Of a DNA stretch of 64,000 bases, positions 1 to 10,610 are shown in pieces; positions within the stretch are counted from its first letter, which is position 1; every line of letters begins with the position of its first letter. The translations under genes were made by a program, and so were the position numbers. Source of the stretch: Phallusia mammillata (lineage: Eukaryota > Chordata > Ascidiacea > Phlebobranchia > Ascidiidae); assembly GCA_003260075.1 (NCBI GenBank), contig QLIY01000086.1, forward strand, positions 1 through 64,000, written 5' to 3'. The notes under the pieces were generated by a model. The model was not told where the DNA came from and did not search any database. It saw only the letters and a program-made list of their open reading frames with translations.

Positions 1-19
1 AGCTCTTCTGGCAAATGTA

Positions 20-62
20 ATTTTATTCCGACGTTTCGACGTCGTATACAGGTTCAGAATGG
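20..62 (-). mobile_element. Fragment related to the hammerhead-like repeat
   Basis: On the minus strand it shares CGACGTCGAAACGTCGG and the following TTGCC/AGAGCT-like tail with 41285-41345, but lacks the CTGAT part. A short relic in a chitinase intron at the window edge. Confidence 0.35.
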
Positions 63-117
63 TAAATAACACTGAATGCGACTAGAGTACAGTGCACGAT
101 AAAGACTTCAGACTCAC

Positions 118-3100
118 AATGTTGAGTTTCTGCTGATTTCTTGAATTGTATCCGGCTCCGCTGTACAAAGGGGCGTTGTGTCCAGTACTTGATGCCCTCG
201 AACCTCCGTGAAAACCGTACGCCATCAAGTGGACAAAATCAAGAAGCCTGGCACATAAAGATCGTACAACTTATACGATAATTATAAGTTACTAAAATCA
301 GTCCAGAGTTTTTTTTTACAGTGAGTGAAACTTTTACAAAAGTGAGCAACGCGAGGGATGTTCAGAATTTGCAGGTACGTTTAGAATTGTTTCTGTCAAA
401 TTATTTTAGGGCTTCGCGACCGAAACGGGGGTTTGGAACACTCAATTAGTAAGGAATTTAAAATGATCACAGTAAAACTATTTAGTAAAGTTTGGTACAA
501 ATTACTCATTTTCACCAGTTGGACGAAAAACAGAATATAAAATCTATTGGGGGTGACGTATGTACAAGTCAAGCCAAAAGTCAAGTCAAAATTTTACTTG
601 CATTGTCACTTTATCCAATTGTCATTGATGAACAGTTTCGTTAAAACACACACCGAGAAAAACATTGGTTATCGAGTCAAGTGTCCCTTACAATAATACT
701 TACGTGAAAAAAACATAAACTTAGAGTCTCAAATCAGCTGAACGTTATAAAATGCATGACGTAACAAGGTATGAAATTCTGAGATTGCTTGCGAAGTTTA
801 AACTTACTCGCACATTTCCCTGATTTCGTAAGCTCTCTTTATGGTTCTTTCTCCTTTGGCAACGGCGTAAGTAAGAAGCATCTTCTCCTTTCCGGGTGGA
901 ATTGTTTCGTTGTCGAACGACTTACGGAGAATCTGTGATCACGTGATTAGTGAGCAACGCGTGGTGTCCGCTAGGTGGCGAAGTACTTAAGCGATAATTT
1001 ATACCAGTAGTTCTTTAAACTTTTTCATATTTTTTTTTAAAACGGTCCATTATTTCGAGGGCTCGCAGTCCTTAAGCCTGAATCCGTATTTCAGGAAAAC
1101 AAAAGTTGATTGCACGATTTTAGCTAGTTATGCAAAAAAATCGCATGGCAATGATCCAAAGACTGGTAGTGACATCACAGACAAGACGAAAACATTTCGA
1201 ATGTGAGAGAACAATTGCCTTTTCGTGAGTTGTCATGCAATAAATGCTATTGTTTTGCAATGGAGACATTCGATTCCCAAGACTACTTTGATAACTGATT
1301 CAGTGGCACAAACCGAAGCCAAATAAGATTATAGAAGTACTTCAACCTTTTCGCGGTCCCCCCAAAAGTGCCTCACGGACCCCCAAACTAGTCTGTCACG
1401 GACCCCGAAACTAGTCTGCGGGCCCCAGTTTGAGAACCGCCGATTTATACGAAAGGCGAGAACACAAGAGAACGATATGGAGAAAATGTTAACTTGTCGC
1501 CGTGCTTCGAAAAAATGGACTTGACGCTGCAAATAATGGCTATTTTCATTGACGATGTGTAACGTCATCTATCTATGACAATGTTTTACGCCATCTATGA
1601 CGTAACAGATACACCTCGAGAAGTCGTGTATTCCTTTGCTTGTCCTCGGGCGGCGACCCACGTGACCCAGGATACTCCCAGTCTATGNGAAAGGCGAGAA
1701 CACAAGAGAGCGATATGGAGAAAATGTTGACTTGTCGCCGTGCTTCGAAAAGATGGACTTGACGCTGCAAATAATGGCTATTTTCATTGACGATGTGTAA
1801 CGTCATCTATCTATGACAATGTTTTACGCCATCTATGACGTAACAGATACACCTCGAGAAGTCGTGTATTCCTTTGCTTGTCCTCGGGCGGCGACCCACG
1901 TGACCCAGGATACTCCCAGTCTATGTCCAGTCCATCAAAACCCAAATTCCGGAGAAAAGTAATTGATGTTTGGGCAAAATGCTGGAAGTAGAGTGTTTGG
2001 TTATATATGGTGGGTTTTCTCAAATGCAGTGGTGGGATTCAGTTGGTCCGCACCGGTTCCATGGAACCGTAAAGTTTATGAGATCAGTGAACCAGTTAGC
2101 ATTACTGGTTACTGTCCATGAACTTTTTGTAACAAACCGGCTGAAAAATATGACTTTTGTGATAAAACCCGCCTTGATTGGCTTAAAAAGCCCTTTGGTT
2201 CGAATTCGGAAACATTTTGGAAATATGCAACCAGTTCGCTGATGTCATAAAATTTCGTGAGACGGTTCCATAAAATATGAGATCAGCGAACCAGTTAGCA
2301 TTAGTGGTTACTGTATATGACTTTTTGTAACAGAACCGACTTAAAAATATGATCTTTGGGATAGAGCCGACTGACAAAAAATTTGAATCCCACTACTGCT
2401 CACACGCCTTACTTGTAAATGTCCATTAGTCTGAATACTAGGTCACTAGCTAAACGGGCATAATCGCACGTGACTAGCTAACCTGCATGACGGTCTTGTT
2501 TTGACAAACCGCCGTGAATCGGTCAGTCCCGAAGTTCCAGCCTCCGACGGCAGCAGTTATCTTCAAATTGGGATTTGTTTGTTTCCATGCCAACATCTCC
2601 GCGATGAGTTGAACTCCGTTCCACTGGGGAAGTTTCAACTGTAAACAAACAGTTTAACGTTGTATAGGTTGCACACAATACAAAAAAAAACAACGAAAAT
2701 AAGATTTTTTGAATTTGGGTTATACAAGGGCTAACCTGCATAAAAACACTGCACCACAGTTTTGGTACCCATGTGTATAACTGTATTCATTCTCAATTCA
2801 AATAGTGGAATCAAAGGGCGGGAAAAATAAAAAGTGGAAATTAAGGGTGGACCATAGTTAATATTTGCAGTTTCTTCGTTAGCTATGCGTATAATGGGGA
2901 GATATTAGTCCTGTTGTATCGAATTTAGTTGGTTACTTAATTATATTAGCAGCTCGTTACCCCAGAAGAATATATTAAGTTTTTGTTTTTTACCTCATTG
3001 TTGGATCCAATCTCGACAAACGAGTATACGATGTGTGTGCAGAGGAAAGGATCAATATTCCGTGGTTTGTATTTTACCTCACTAGGTCTGTACTGCGACC

Positions 3101-3487
3101 AGGTCGTGTAGTAACAGCCCCCCCCCCAATCTCGACAAACGAGTATACGATGTGTGTGCAGAGGAAAGGATCAATGTTCCGTGGTTTGTATTTTACCTCA
3201 CTAGGTCTGTATTGCGACCAGGTCGTGTAGTAACATACTCTCACGTAATCGTTATCTTCTTGTTTTGGCAAACCTGCAAAAAGAAACAAGCTTCTTCTTA
3301 GGAACCAGCTTTATGCAGTTAACCCTAAAATGTTAAGTTTGCACAATGTAATCTAGAAACATGTTTCTGGCAACCCAACATAAGCAAACAAATTTTAGAG
3401 AAAAGTTCCCAACTATGCAAAGTAATAATTCGAACCTTTGTTTGCGGTAGCGGCGACGATCAAAGTTGAAATAAATAAAATATGCAT
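118..3487 (-). CDS. GH18 chitinase (chitotriosidase/AMCase-like), 3' end outside window
   Basis: Secreted glycoside hydrolase family 18 enzyme expected to cleave chitin. Six exons on the minus strand: 3436-3487 (start codon, hydrophobic signal peptide [15 protein letters not shown]), 3128-3273 continued by 2994-3008 (exon 2, interrupted here by a duplication), 2483-2638, 1853-1981, 808-932 and 118-247. Phases agree at every junction, giving 251 codons before the left edge. Recognisable blocks are [12 protein letters not shown] (first beta strand), [10 protein letters not shown], the catalytic motif [10 protein letters not shown] with the proton-donor Glu near residue 146, and [12 protein letters not shown] followed by TGHNAPLY. 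The motif usually read as MxYD is MAYG here (residue 219). GH18 catalytic domains run to about 370 residues, so the rest lies to the left. Exon 4 also appears in a truncated copy at 1573-1687. Family assignment is firm; activity versus lectin role is not settled. Confidence 0.93.
1451..1925. repeat. 237-bp duplication across a single n (contig overlap)
   Basis: Bases 1451-1687 and 1689-1925 are nearly identical (constant offset 238) and are separated only by an ambiguous base at 1688. The left copy stops inside chitinase exon 4. The right copy continues into the full exon. This is what an unmerged overlap between two contigs looks like, so the truncated exon at 1573-1687 should not be annotated as a second chitinase gene. 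Confidence 0.85.
2037..2398. mobile_element. hAT-like MITE, body duplicated, in chitinase intron 3
   Basis: The element begins CAGTGGTGGGATTCA and ends with the inverted form (one mismatch), flanked by an imperfect 8-bp repeat (ctcaaatg / ctcacacg). It has no coding capacity. The internal body with the GAACCAGTTAGCATT motif occurs twice, making it about twice the length of its relatives at 14308, 39426, 59453 and 60839. It lies in the intron between chitinase exons 3 and 4. Confidence 0.75.
3009..3235. repeat. Duplicated chitinase exon 2 segment joined by 10 C
   Basis: Bases 3009-3116 and 3128-3235 are copies differing at a few positions. A run of 10 C (3118-3127) sits between them. The right copy is continuous with the 5' part of exon 2, the left copy with its 3' part and the donor at 2992-2993. 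A correct gene needs only one copy; reading through the C tract gives a spurious Gly run. Confidence 0.85.
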
Positions 3488-4441
3488 CGTTAAACAATGT
3501 TTACCGATCACTGTCAGTTGACAATAAACATGTGTTTGAAGTTTGCAACATCACAAAACTGCAATAAATTAAATTTACACGGAAATTTTAAACCTTATAG
3601 TAATAATAAGCTTATCTTTGGTTACGTCTGCACAAATTTCTCCTATGTTGCAGACTGACTCTGAACACTAATTTTGAACTTTTTAAGACACCCTTACCGG
3701 AACCAAAAATAGATAAAGTTTTAAAACTTTATAGCGGACCTACAAAGGGAACTGTTAAAGTTGGAAACACACTTGAAAGTGTTTTGAGCCTCACATTCTT
3801 GTTTCTATCCCCCCGCCTCATGTGGTCTGCGATGAACTTTAACCTCTTAGAGTTCCCTAGAAAAACGTTCTTCTGTGACGTAATGCACCACTTCCGGTTA
3901 TCTCTGTGACGACGACCTCGTCCAGCGGCACTGCACGTCTTGGTCATATATATATTAGCATGGTTGCCATCGACATGGACCCCAAAATAAGGACAACCGA
4001 AATATCGCATTTTGGGCGAAACGAAACAAACATTTTTAAACAAATCTTTGCATTTATATGAGACATGACATATTACATGCTATATCGTTTGCCAGAAGCA
4101 ATCTATTCCAGCAACTTCTTGTTCGTAGAAAATACATCGTGCATCCCACAACAGCCCAGGTCTTGGTTTACTTTTACTTGTAGCAGGGGTTTGACTTGTA
4201 ATTGTTGCAAATAAGACAAAATAAGGACACAAGTCAAAAACAAGGACATTTGATAGAAATAATAACAATATATTTTGAAGACATTACCCCTCAAAATAAG
4301 GACAAGTGAGTTGAGTTGAGTTTATTTCGCTGGGCAAAATCGTAGCAGCACGATAGCGCTAAAATATTCACCAAGCCGGAAATAGCTGCGTGGAAACAAG
4401 GACGGTATGGCAACCCAGCCTATAGGTGCTGTGAGCTTGCC

Positions 4442-4838
4442 CAGTGCTCTTCAACCTTTTTTTGGTTTGGTGAACCCCTAAAGTTTTTGTGATGAACTCA
4501 TGCACCCTGATTACTAAAAGTAAACTGAGATAAAAAGCGACATGAAAAATCATTATGCACATCATCATGTCAGTTAACTCCAAGTGTTCGCGAATTTTCT
4601 ATGAAACATCGACAAAAAAGCCAACACTCGATGACACGGGGATAAAACATTGAAATAAGTTTAGCCTACCTGGGTTATACATCAGTTGAAACCTACATCT
4701 TTTTTCTAATATCCTGAAAGTCAAGTATTAATGGTTCATTAAAAGTTTGTGATGCACAGTTATATACCGTTTCGTACTGGTGCACCCCATGCATATTTTG
4801 GTGCAGGGTGCATCTTGCACACCGGTTGAAGAGCACTG
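4442..4838. mobile_element. hAT-like MITE
   Basis: Inverted ends CAGTGCTCTTCAACC and its reverse complement, flanked by an 8-bp target duplication with one mismatch (agcttgcc / agctagcc). It is about 400 bp without coding capacity, as expected for a non-autonomous hAT derivative. Confidence 0.8.
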
Positions 4839-5212
4839 AGCTAGCCTACTGCTTGTCAGGGCCAAGTCCGCCAAGGGAGACTGCATTTAACAGCCTTTAA
4901 TTTAGTTTATTTTACTACAAAGTGATGTGTCGCAACGGTACAAATAGGTAGAAGGTGTTAAAAAGCGACAAATGACAACTGAGGTCGAGGTCTGATAATG
5001 TGACAATGACAAAATAAAACATTCATGCAATCACTTGATCAAGTCACTCCTATGATATTTGCGCTTAAAACTGAATATTTTCGTTGCTCGAAGCTCATTA
5101 AATAGTGTATATACGGCCTAGTAGAAAATAAAGCTACGCAATTTTTGATAAAATTGGTTTTATATCTATGGCTTTTAATTTCTATGGGCTGAAAACTTCG
5201 CGCGTGTTGTGT

Positions 5213-5214
<2 letters not shown>

Positions 5215-5264
<50 letters not shown>
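5215..5264. repeat. 50-C homopolymer
   Basis: An uninterrupted run of exactly 50 C, 74 bp before the first FKBP start codon. The round length and the surrounding 10-C junctions suggest a spacer or unresolved gap rather than genomic sequence, although a true poly-C tract cannot be excluded from sequence alone. Confidence 0.75.
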
Positions 5265-5265
<1 letters not shown>

Positions 5266-5338
5266 TTTTTTTCGTTTTTACTCTACAGAATTTTTCTAAT
5301 ACTGTATTAACAGCGGAAGTGTTAAAGAATCAAGAGTC

Positions 5339-6772
5339 ATGGGTGTTAGTGTTGAGAATATTCAATCTGGAGATGGTATGTATACAGCATTACTAATTTG
5401 TTATGTTCCTTTTATGCCCCCCCCCCGACAATGACAAAATAAAACATTCATGCAATCACTTGATCAAGTCACTCGTATGATATTTGCGCTTAAAACTGAT
5501 TTTTTTCGTTGCTCGAAGCTCAACCCCCCCCCCAACGTTCTTCTGTGACGTAATGCACCACTTCCGGTTATCTCTGTGACGTCGACCTCGTCCAGCGGCA
5601 CTGCACGTCTTGGTCATATATATTAGCATGGTTGCCATCGACATGGAGCCCCCCCCCCAAAGCTGTTTGCAGTTTAGATATTTTACATAATTTGTTAAAA
5701 AGTTTCATGTTTTATGCTTCCAAAATACTTGGAAACATCTGTCTAAATGTACACTCAAAGGCGCAAATGATTCCAGTTATTGCATATAATTGTCTATTTA
5801 ATTGCACAGGAATTGTAAAAACTGTACAGTTATTTTATTAATGATGCATTTTTTCAGGAAAGACATTTCCACAAAAAGGACAAATGGTTTGTGTTCACTA
5901 CACAGGTATGAATGATTCAAATCAGTAAGGCGTTTTGTCCCCCCCCCCCATTAATGATGCATTTTTTCAGGAAAGACATTTCCACAAAAAGGACAAACGG
6001 TTTGTGTTCACTACACAGGTATGAATGATTCAAATCAGTAAGGCTTTTTGTTTTGATTGTGTCTTGACAGTTTTTATTTCATAGGGACTTTAACTGATGG
6101 CAAAAAATTTGATTCCTCCTGGGATCGAGGCAAACCATTTGAATTCAAAATTGGAACCGGTCAAGTCATTAAAGGCTGGGACGATGGGGTAGCACAGGTA
6201 AGCGGATATTTCGAAAACATTGTTGTTTGTTGGTCACCATTAAGTGTGTTTCATGCTAAAGGTGTGCATAGTGTATGGCCATGATAACCTAAATTTACTA
6301 CATTAATGGCAAATGCTATGAAGGTAAAATGGTTGCACAAGTCAGTAAAGCATTACAAGTACAAAATGAAAAGGTCCCCCCCCCCATGCTATGAAGGTAA
6401 AATGGTTGCACAAGTCAGTAAAGCATTACAAGTGCAAAATGAAAAGTAAAATAAAGCACACCATTAAACACTTATACTATTCATTTAAAACACCGCATAG
6501 AAAGGCTAAAAATGTAAGATACCTGTATAAAAGTAATTTAACAAAGAATTCAAGTCAATTAGATAAGTGATCAACCAATTTAGGGAAGACACCTTTGCCA
6601 CATTGCCAAACTAGTTTAAATAAGTAAAAAAACTTTTTTACAGATGTCAGTTGGACAAAGGGCTAAGTTGACATGCTCACCGGATTATGCATATGGGCAA
6701 AGTGGTGTTCCAGGTGTAATTCCACCCAATGCAACTCTTGTGTTTGATGTGGAACTTTTAAACATAAAGTGA
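5339..6772 (+). CDS. FKBP12-type peptidyl-prolyl isomerase, copy 1
   Basis: Cytosolic FK506-binding prolyl cis-trans isomerase; in animals FKBP12 also regulates ryanodine receptors and TGF-beta type I receptors. Four exons: 5339-5375, 5858-5905, 6085-6197 and 6644-6772. They splice in phase to 108 aa, the length of human FKBP12. The binding pocket is intact: Tyr27, Phe37-Asp38, Phe47, Val56-Ile57, Trp60, Tyr83, Ile92 and Phe100. The flap position that is His in human FKBP12 is Val88 here. Exon 2 occurs a second time at 5971-6018, beyond an 11-C tract; only one copy fits the protein. The copies differ at residue 22 (Met in the first, Thr in the second). Intron 1 also contains two displaced upstream fragments. 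The paralogue lies 3.8 kb downstream in the same orientation. Confidence 0.94.
5417..5658. repeat. Two displaced fragments bounded by 10-C tracts in FKBP intron 1
   Basis: Three runs of exactly 10 C (5417-5426, 5524-5533, 5649-5658) enclose two inserts. Insert 5427-5522 copies 5002-5097, and insert 5534-5647 copies 3864-3979 with small differences. Neither belongs to the intron by position. They look like alternative-allele contig pieces pasted in by the assembly. Confidence 0.8.
5839..6044. repeat. Duplicated FKBP exon 2 segment joined by 11 C
   Basis: Bases from about 5839 to 5934 recur at about 5950-6044 with 11 C between (5939-5949). Each copy carries the complete exon 2 with its acceptor and donor. 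A transcript containing both would encode a tandem 16-residue duplication in the fold core, so this is more likely an allelic copy. Confidence 0.85.
6312..6446. repeat. Intronic duplication joined by 10 C
   Basis: About 62 bp before the C tract at 6376-6385 recur after it with one or two differences. It lies in intron 3 of the first FKBP gene and does not touch an exon. Confidence 0.8.
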
Positions 6773-9700
6773 ACATACATTGCTATCAACCCACCTTGTT
6801 TCATGGCCTTATGTGCCCACACTGGGTTAGGGTTTTGTACACTGATCTTTCATGTTGTTGTAGCGGTATTTGGATGCCAATATTTTAGACTTTTTGAAAT
6901 GATTTTATTGGTCTAAGTTACAAAACTTATCATAGAGTTTATTAGCTGTTCAAAAACTGTTGTTATTACAAGTTTTTCACAGCCCTTGTTGGCCATTTAA
7001 GAGTTCTCCTTCTACTGGCGACCACCTGTGGAAAACTTGCAAACCGTTTGTGGTGGAGATTACAAAGTGCATGATATGTAAGTCTAGTTGGGGTGTGCAA
7101 TTAGTTCTGGCTTAAATGTGAGGTCAGGCTCCAACCCAGGGGAACCTAATAGAAACTTATAATATACCCAACGGACTATCAGTTTGGTAGGCAGCTCTAC
7201 AGAGGACCATTTTCAGTGCTAAGTAGTTCCGTTAAAACATTAACTTACCAAACCGGGTCAGATCAGGGGCCATTACTCCGCTTTTATTCGCTTGATTCGA
7301 ATTGCAATCCCGGCGGCTTTGATGCGTCACAGATAATCAACCAATAACCGGTTGGTTAGCGTCCTTCGTATTTCTAAATCCGTACAGCAGTGGTTCTTAA
7401 CCTTTTCATTATCGTAAGCCCCATGGGCGCCGGCAGAAAATGTGACAGAGGGAAGGGGGCAAAACTTTTGGCACTTACGTGGATGGATTACGATATCAAG
7501 TAAATGTGTACATACATCGCGTTGCCTAAATCACTCTACATTTACAATGTATAAAATACCACGTTGCCACGCGTACATCAGGCATTTAGCGCGTGTATCT
7601 TTTTATCTGTTCGAAATACAGCCCAACGGCAGATTGTTATAAAAACAATACGAGGATTTTCGACAAAAAAATAAGTTAATTTCAAATTGAGGATGACCCC
7701 CCCCCCTAGCGCGTGTATCTTTTTATCTGTTCGAAATACAGCCCAACGGCAGATGTTATAAAAACAATACGAGGATTTTCGACAAAAAATAAGTTAATTT
7801 CAAATTGAGGATGTCGTTAGCAAAATAAAAACAAACTTGTCATGAAATTACATCCACTAAGAATTTTTAGATTAGCCTACCCCTTTGGGAGTTTAAACCA
7901 CTAACGTTCATTATTCCTTAAGAGTCTAAAGCTGACCTTCAAACTATTCGTTTTATACATAGCTCTCCAGCTTATATCTTAAGTTCTGAAATTAGAAATG
8001 ATTTGTTAAACAGAAGTAGAGGGGTCATGTGTCAATCCATGCTTGCTGTGGGTTTCATAATCACAACATCGAATTTTCTCAAGCTGGCGCCTTGTCAACA
8101 GTTAAGCAAGGTCGTAATGTTGCTTTACCTACTCTGTGTACTGCAAAAGTTTTTCAACAGCCGGAAACGGTATCAGTCTTTAATTTTTGATACATTATGT
8201 TTTAGTTTCACTTAAGCATCAGTGTGTTCTGTTCGTTGTATGTTCCCTCAATAAAAGAGAACAAGTATTATTTCCGCCCTTATTTTGTCTGTTTAACGCT
8301 GGTTTGTTCCATCCGTTTCAAGAGTATTTCTAACTTTGTGAAGTTGGAAGTTAGTCATTCATGCAGGGAGTCGAACCGCTTGTCATATGGGTTCAGGTTC
8401 GGTTCGGGTTCACTTCGTTTTGTTTTTAAGGGTTCGGATTCGGTTCAGGTTTTCAAAAATGTATATTTTCGGGTTCGGGTTTTGTTCCGGTTTGGGCAAA
8501 TTATCCGGTCCGAACCGGTTTGCGGTTTTTAAACCGGTTCAAATTTTTATTTGTTTCAATTTAATCTACCGATCATCTACCTGGCCTTATCAAACTCCAG
8601 AAGAATTTTGATAGTGCACAGTTATTTTTGACACCCCCTATAAATGTTATCTCGCGTGCACTGTTTTGAAAAAAAAACACAAAAAATGAAACAGACTGCA
8701 TTTTTTGCTGGTTCAGTTCCGGTTCGGGTCCAACGCCAAACAAAATATAGGGTTCAACTCCGGTTCGGGTTTTTGGAAAATCGTAATTAGCGGTTCGGGT
8801 TCGGTTCGGATTTAATGAAATTAACCGCTCAAACCGGTTCGCGGGTTCGGGTTCAGTTCCGGTTCGACTCCCTGCTTGCATGTGACCCCCTTTGATAAAG
8901 AGCAGTTCACGCACGGGCTTGAAAAACATTCCACTTTGTAATCTGCTGTAAATGACCGTATGGCTTCATACTGTTTTGGTTAAGGTCTTAGTAACTATGT
9001 GTTTCAAAGCCATTTGTAACTTTTGGTGTGTATCTGGATAGCAATTCCATATAGGAAACCATTACAGCCCAATACATATAAATTTTAGGTATGGAGGAAA
9101 CCACCTTTCTTGTTACTTTTACGTTTATATTCTTAAACATGTCATGGACGCAGGTTTTTTTTAAGGTTTGGTTTGGGTGACCGCTAAGTAGTTTTAAGAG
9201 ACCGCAAGTGTTACATTTAAATACCAAAAAATTGCAAGTCCAAATTTTGGGAAACCGACCGTTTCGGTCCCCCAAAACACCTTAAAAAAAACACTGCATG
9301 GACGTATCGTATCGTATTTTTTTGTTCACGTGCACTTGAACGCGACAAGCATAGTAACTTATGACGGCACAATGGCATGAAAAACACATGACACAGCTGC
9401 GAAAACCTAGCGGTTGAAAATACGCAGAAATAATACTAACAGATGGAGGGCAACGGTAAAAAACGCAGCAGCTGTACCTGGTAAAAAGAAAGCGGGCATG
9501 AGAGGCTGGAATTTTCTATTCGTCCGCAAGCTTTAAAATGTCGTAAATGATGAACATTATATCCCGATAAATGCAAAAGCAAATGATTCGTTAAACAAAC
9601 CCCGTAACTTACATTTTAAAAAATGAGTGACAGAAAAATATAAACTTAAACGCATCTTACTTTTTAGCAGTATGAAAAATCTACGTTTGTTGACTTAAGC

Positions 9701-10610
9701 TTAAGTACCCTAGCTGGGGTACTACACTACAGTTAAAGCAAGGACACGTTATCAAAATCTTTTACAGTTTGGAAGTGGAATGGTTTCCGATATATCGCTG
9801 TTAAAGAAGCAAACTCGTTGTAGCTTGTGCAAAGCCGGCTTAAAATTAATTGCTGCTGTTCCCGACATATAAAACCTGCCTCCGAATATTTACAGTACAT
9901 TTAATACTATTAAATTTTGTTTTAATACCACATTGACATAATAGGGTCAACTGTCAACACCAGTGGGCCACAAGATTTCTATTGATCGCCACGCCCGCGC
10001 ATTTTCCGACACACGCACAATTACAAGGCCACAATGTTCAGAATATTTTGCCAAGCTACCAGCAAAAAAGGCAGTTGAAAATCTTTATGCTTTTGTAACA
10101 TGGTTGGTTTTATTCTTAAAGACAAAGGGGGGCGTTAGCTTCGATCTAGTTAAAGTAAATGTGCGTGTTATTCGACTTTGTTGTGGTTTTCTGGCGATAT
10201 ACATTGAAGACTGTGGCGACCTTGTAATTTGCTCCCTCGTTTTTTGTTCTGATCGTGAGAGAAAAGTTCGTTGAAATTAAATTTTTTCGTAGAAAAGGCA
10301 AAATTAGGGTTGCTTGTTTTCATTTTTGTAGTTTGGGGCGGACAGTATATTAGGAAACGATGTATAAAAATGTATTGGGCAAAACGTATTGCAAACTTAA
10401 TCTACATAACATAGCTTTGTTGCAAATGCAAAGATGAACACGTTTAGCCACCGAACCTCTTTTAGGACGGAATTAGTTTACTTTGCTTAGGCGAAGTTGA
10501 TACCTTAAAAAACTGCAACTGACTTACCATTTGTTTTTTTCTGTATTTTGTTGGTTTCATTTTTCAGATTTTTTTTTAGTACTCCAGGAAATAATTGTAA
10601 ACGAAGAATC
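6773..10610. other. Region between the two FKBP genes
   Basis: No coding region is supported. It contains a 10-C junction duplication (7588-7695 and 7707-7813), the start of a hAT-like element near 7389 (CAGTGGTTCTTAACC without a matching far end), and the element 8364-8874. About 8.9-10.6 kb shows nothing I can name. The segment around 9963-10274 is open but matches no family I recognise and shows no splice-site support. Confidence 0.55.
8364..8874. mobile_element. hAT-like MITE rich in subterminal GGTTCGG repeats
   Basis: Ends CAGGGAGTCGAACCG and its inverted copy, with imperfect flanking octamers (cattcatg / cttgcatg). Both ends carry many copies of GGTTCGG and its variants, in the arrangement usual for transposase-binding subterminal repeats. 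No open frame resembles a transposase. Confidence 0.7.

Larger units (their letters stand above)
3488..5338. other. Intergenic region between chitinase and first FKBP gene
   Basis: No coding region is supported. The stretch holds the hAT-like element at 4442-4838, a segment at 3864-3979 that recurs at 5534-5647, a segment at 5002-5097 that recurs at 5427-5522, a block at about 4312-4395 related to one at 32122-32207, and a 50-C tract at 5215-5264. It must contain the promoters of the chitinase (minus) and FKBP (plus) genes, but no clear core promoter motif is visible. Confidence 0.6.

Noticed and set aside
3033..3230. Repeat-containing plus-strand frame ([10 protein letters not shown]... twice)
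   Set aside because: Antisense shadow of the duplicated chitinase exon 2 across the 10-C tract.
9963..10274. 103-residue open frame between the FKBP genes
   Set aside because: Low-complexity, hydrophobic stretches without family motif; no supporting splice sites.
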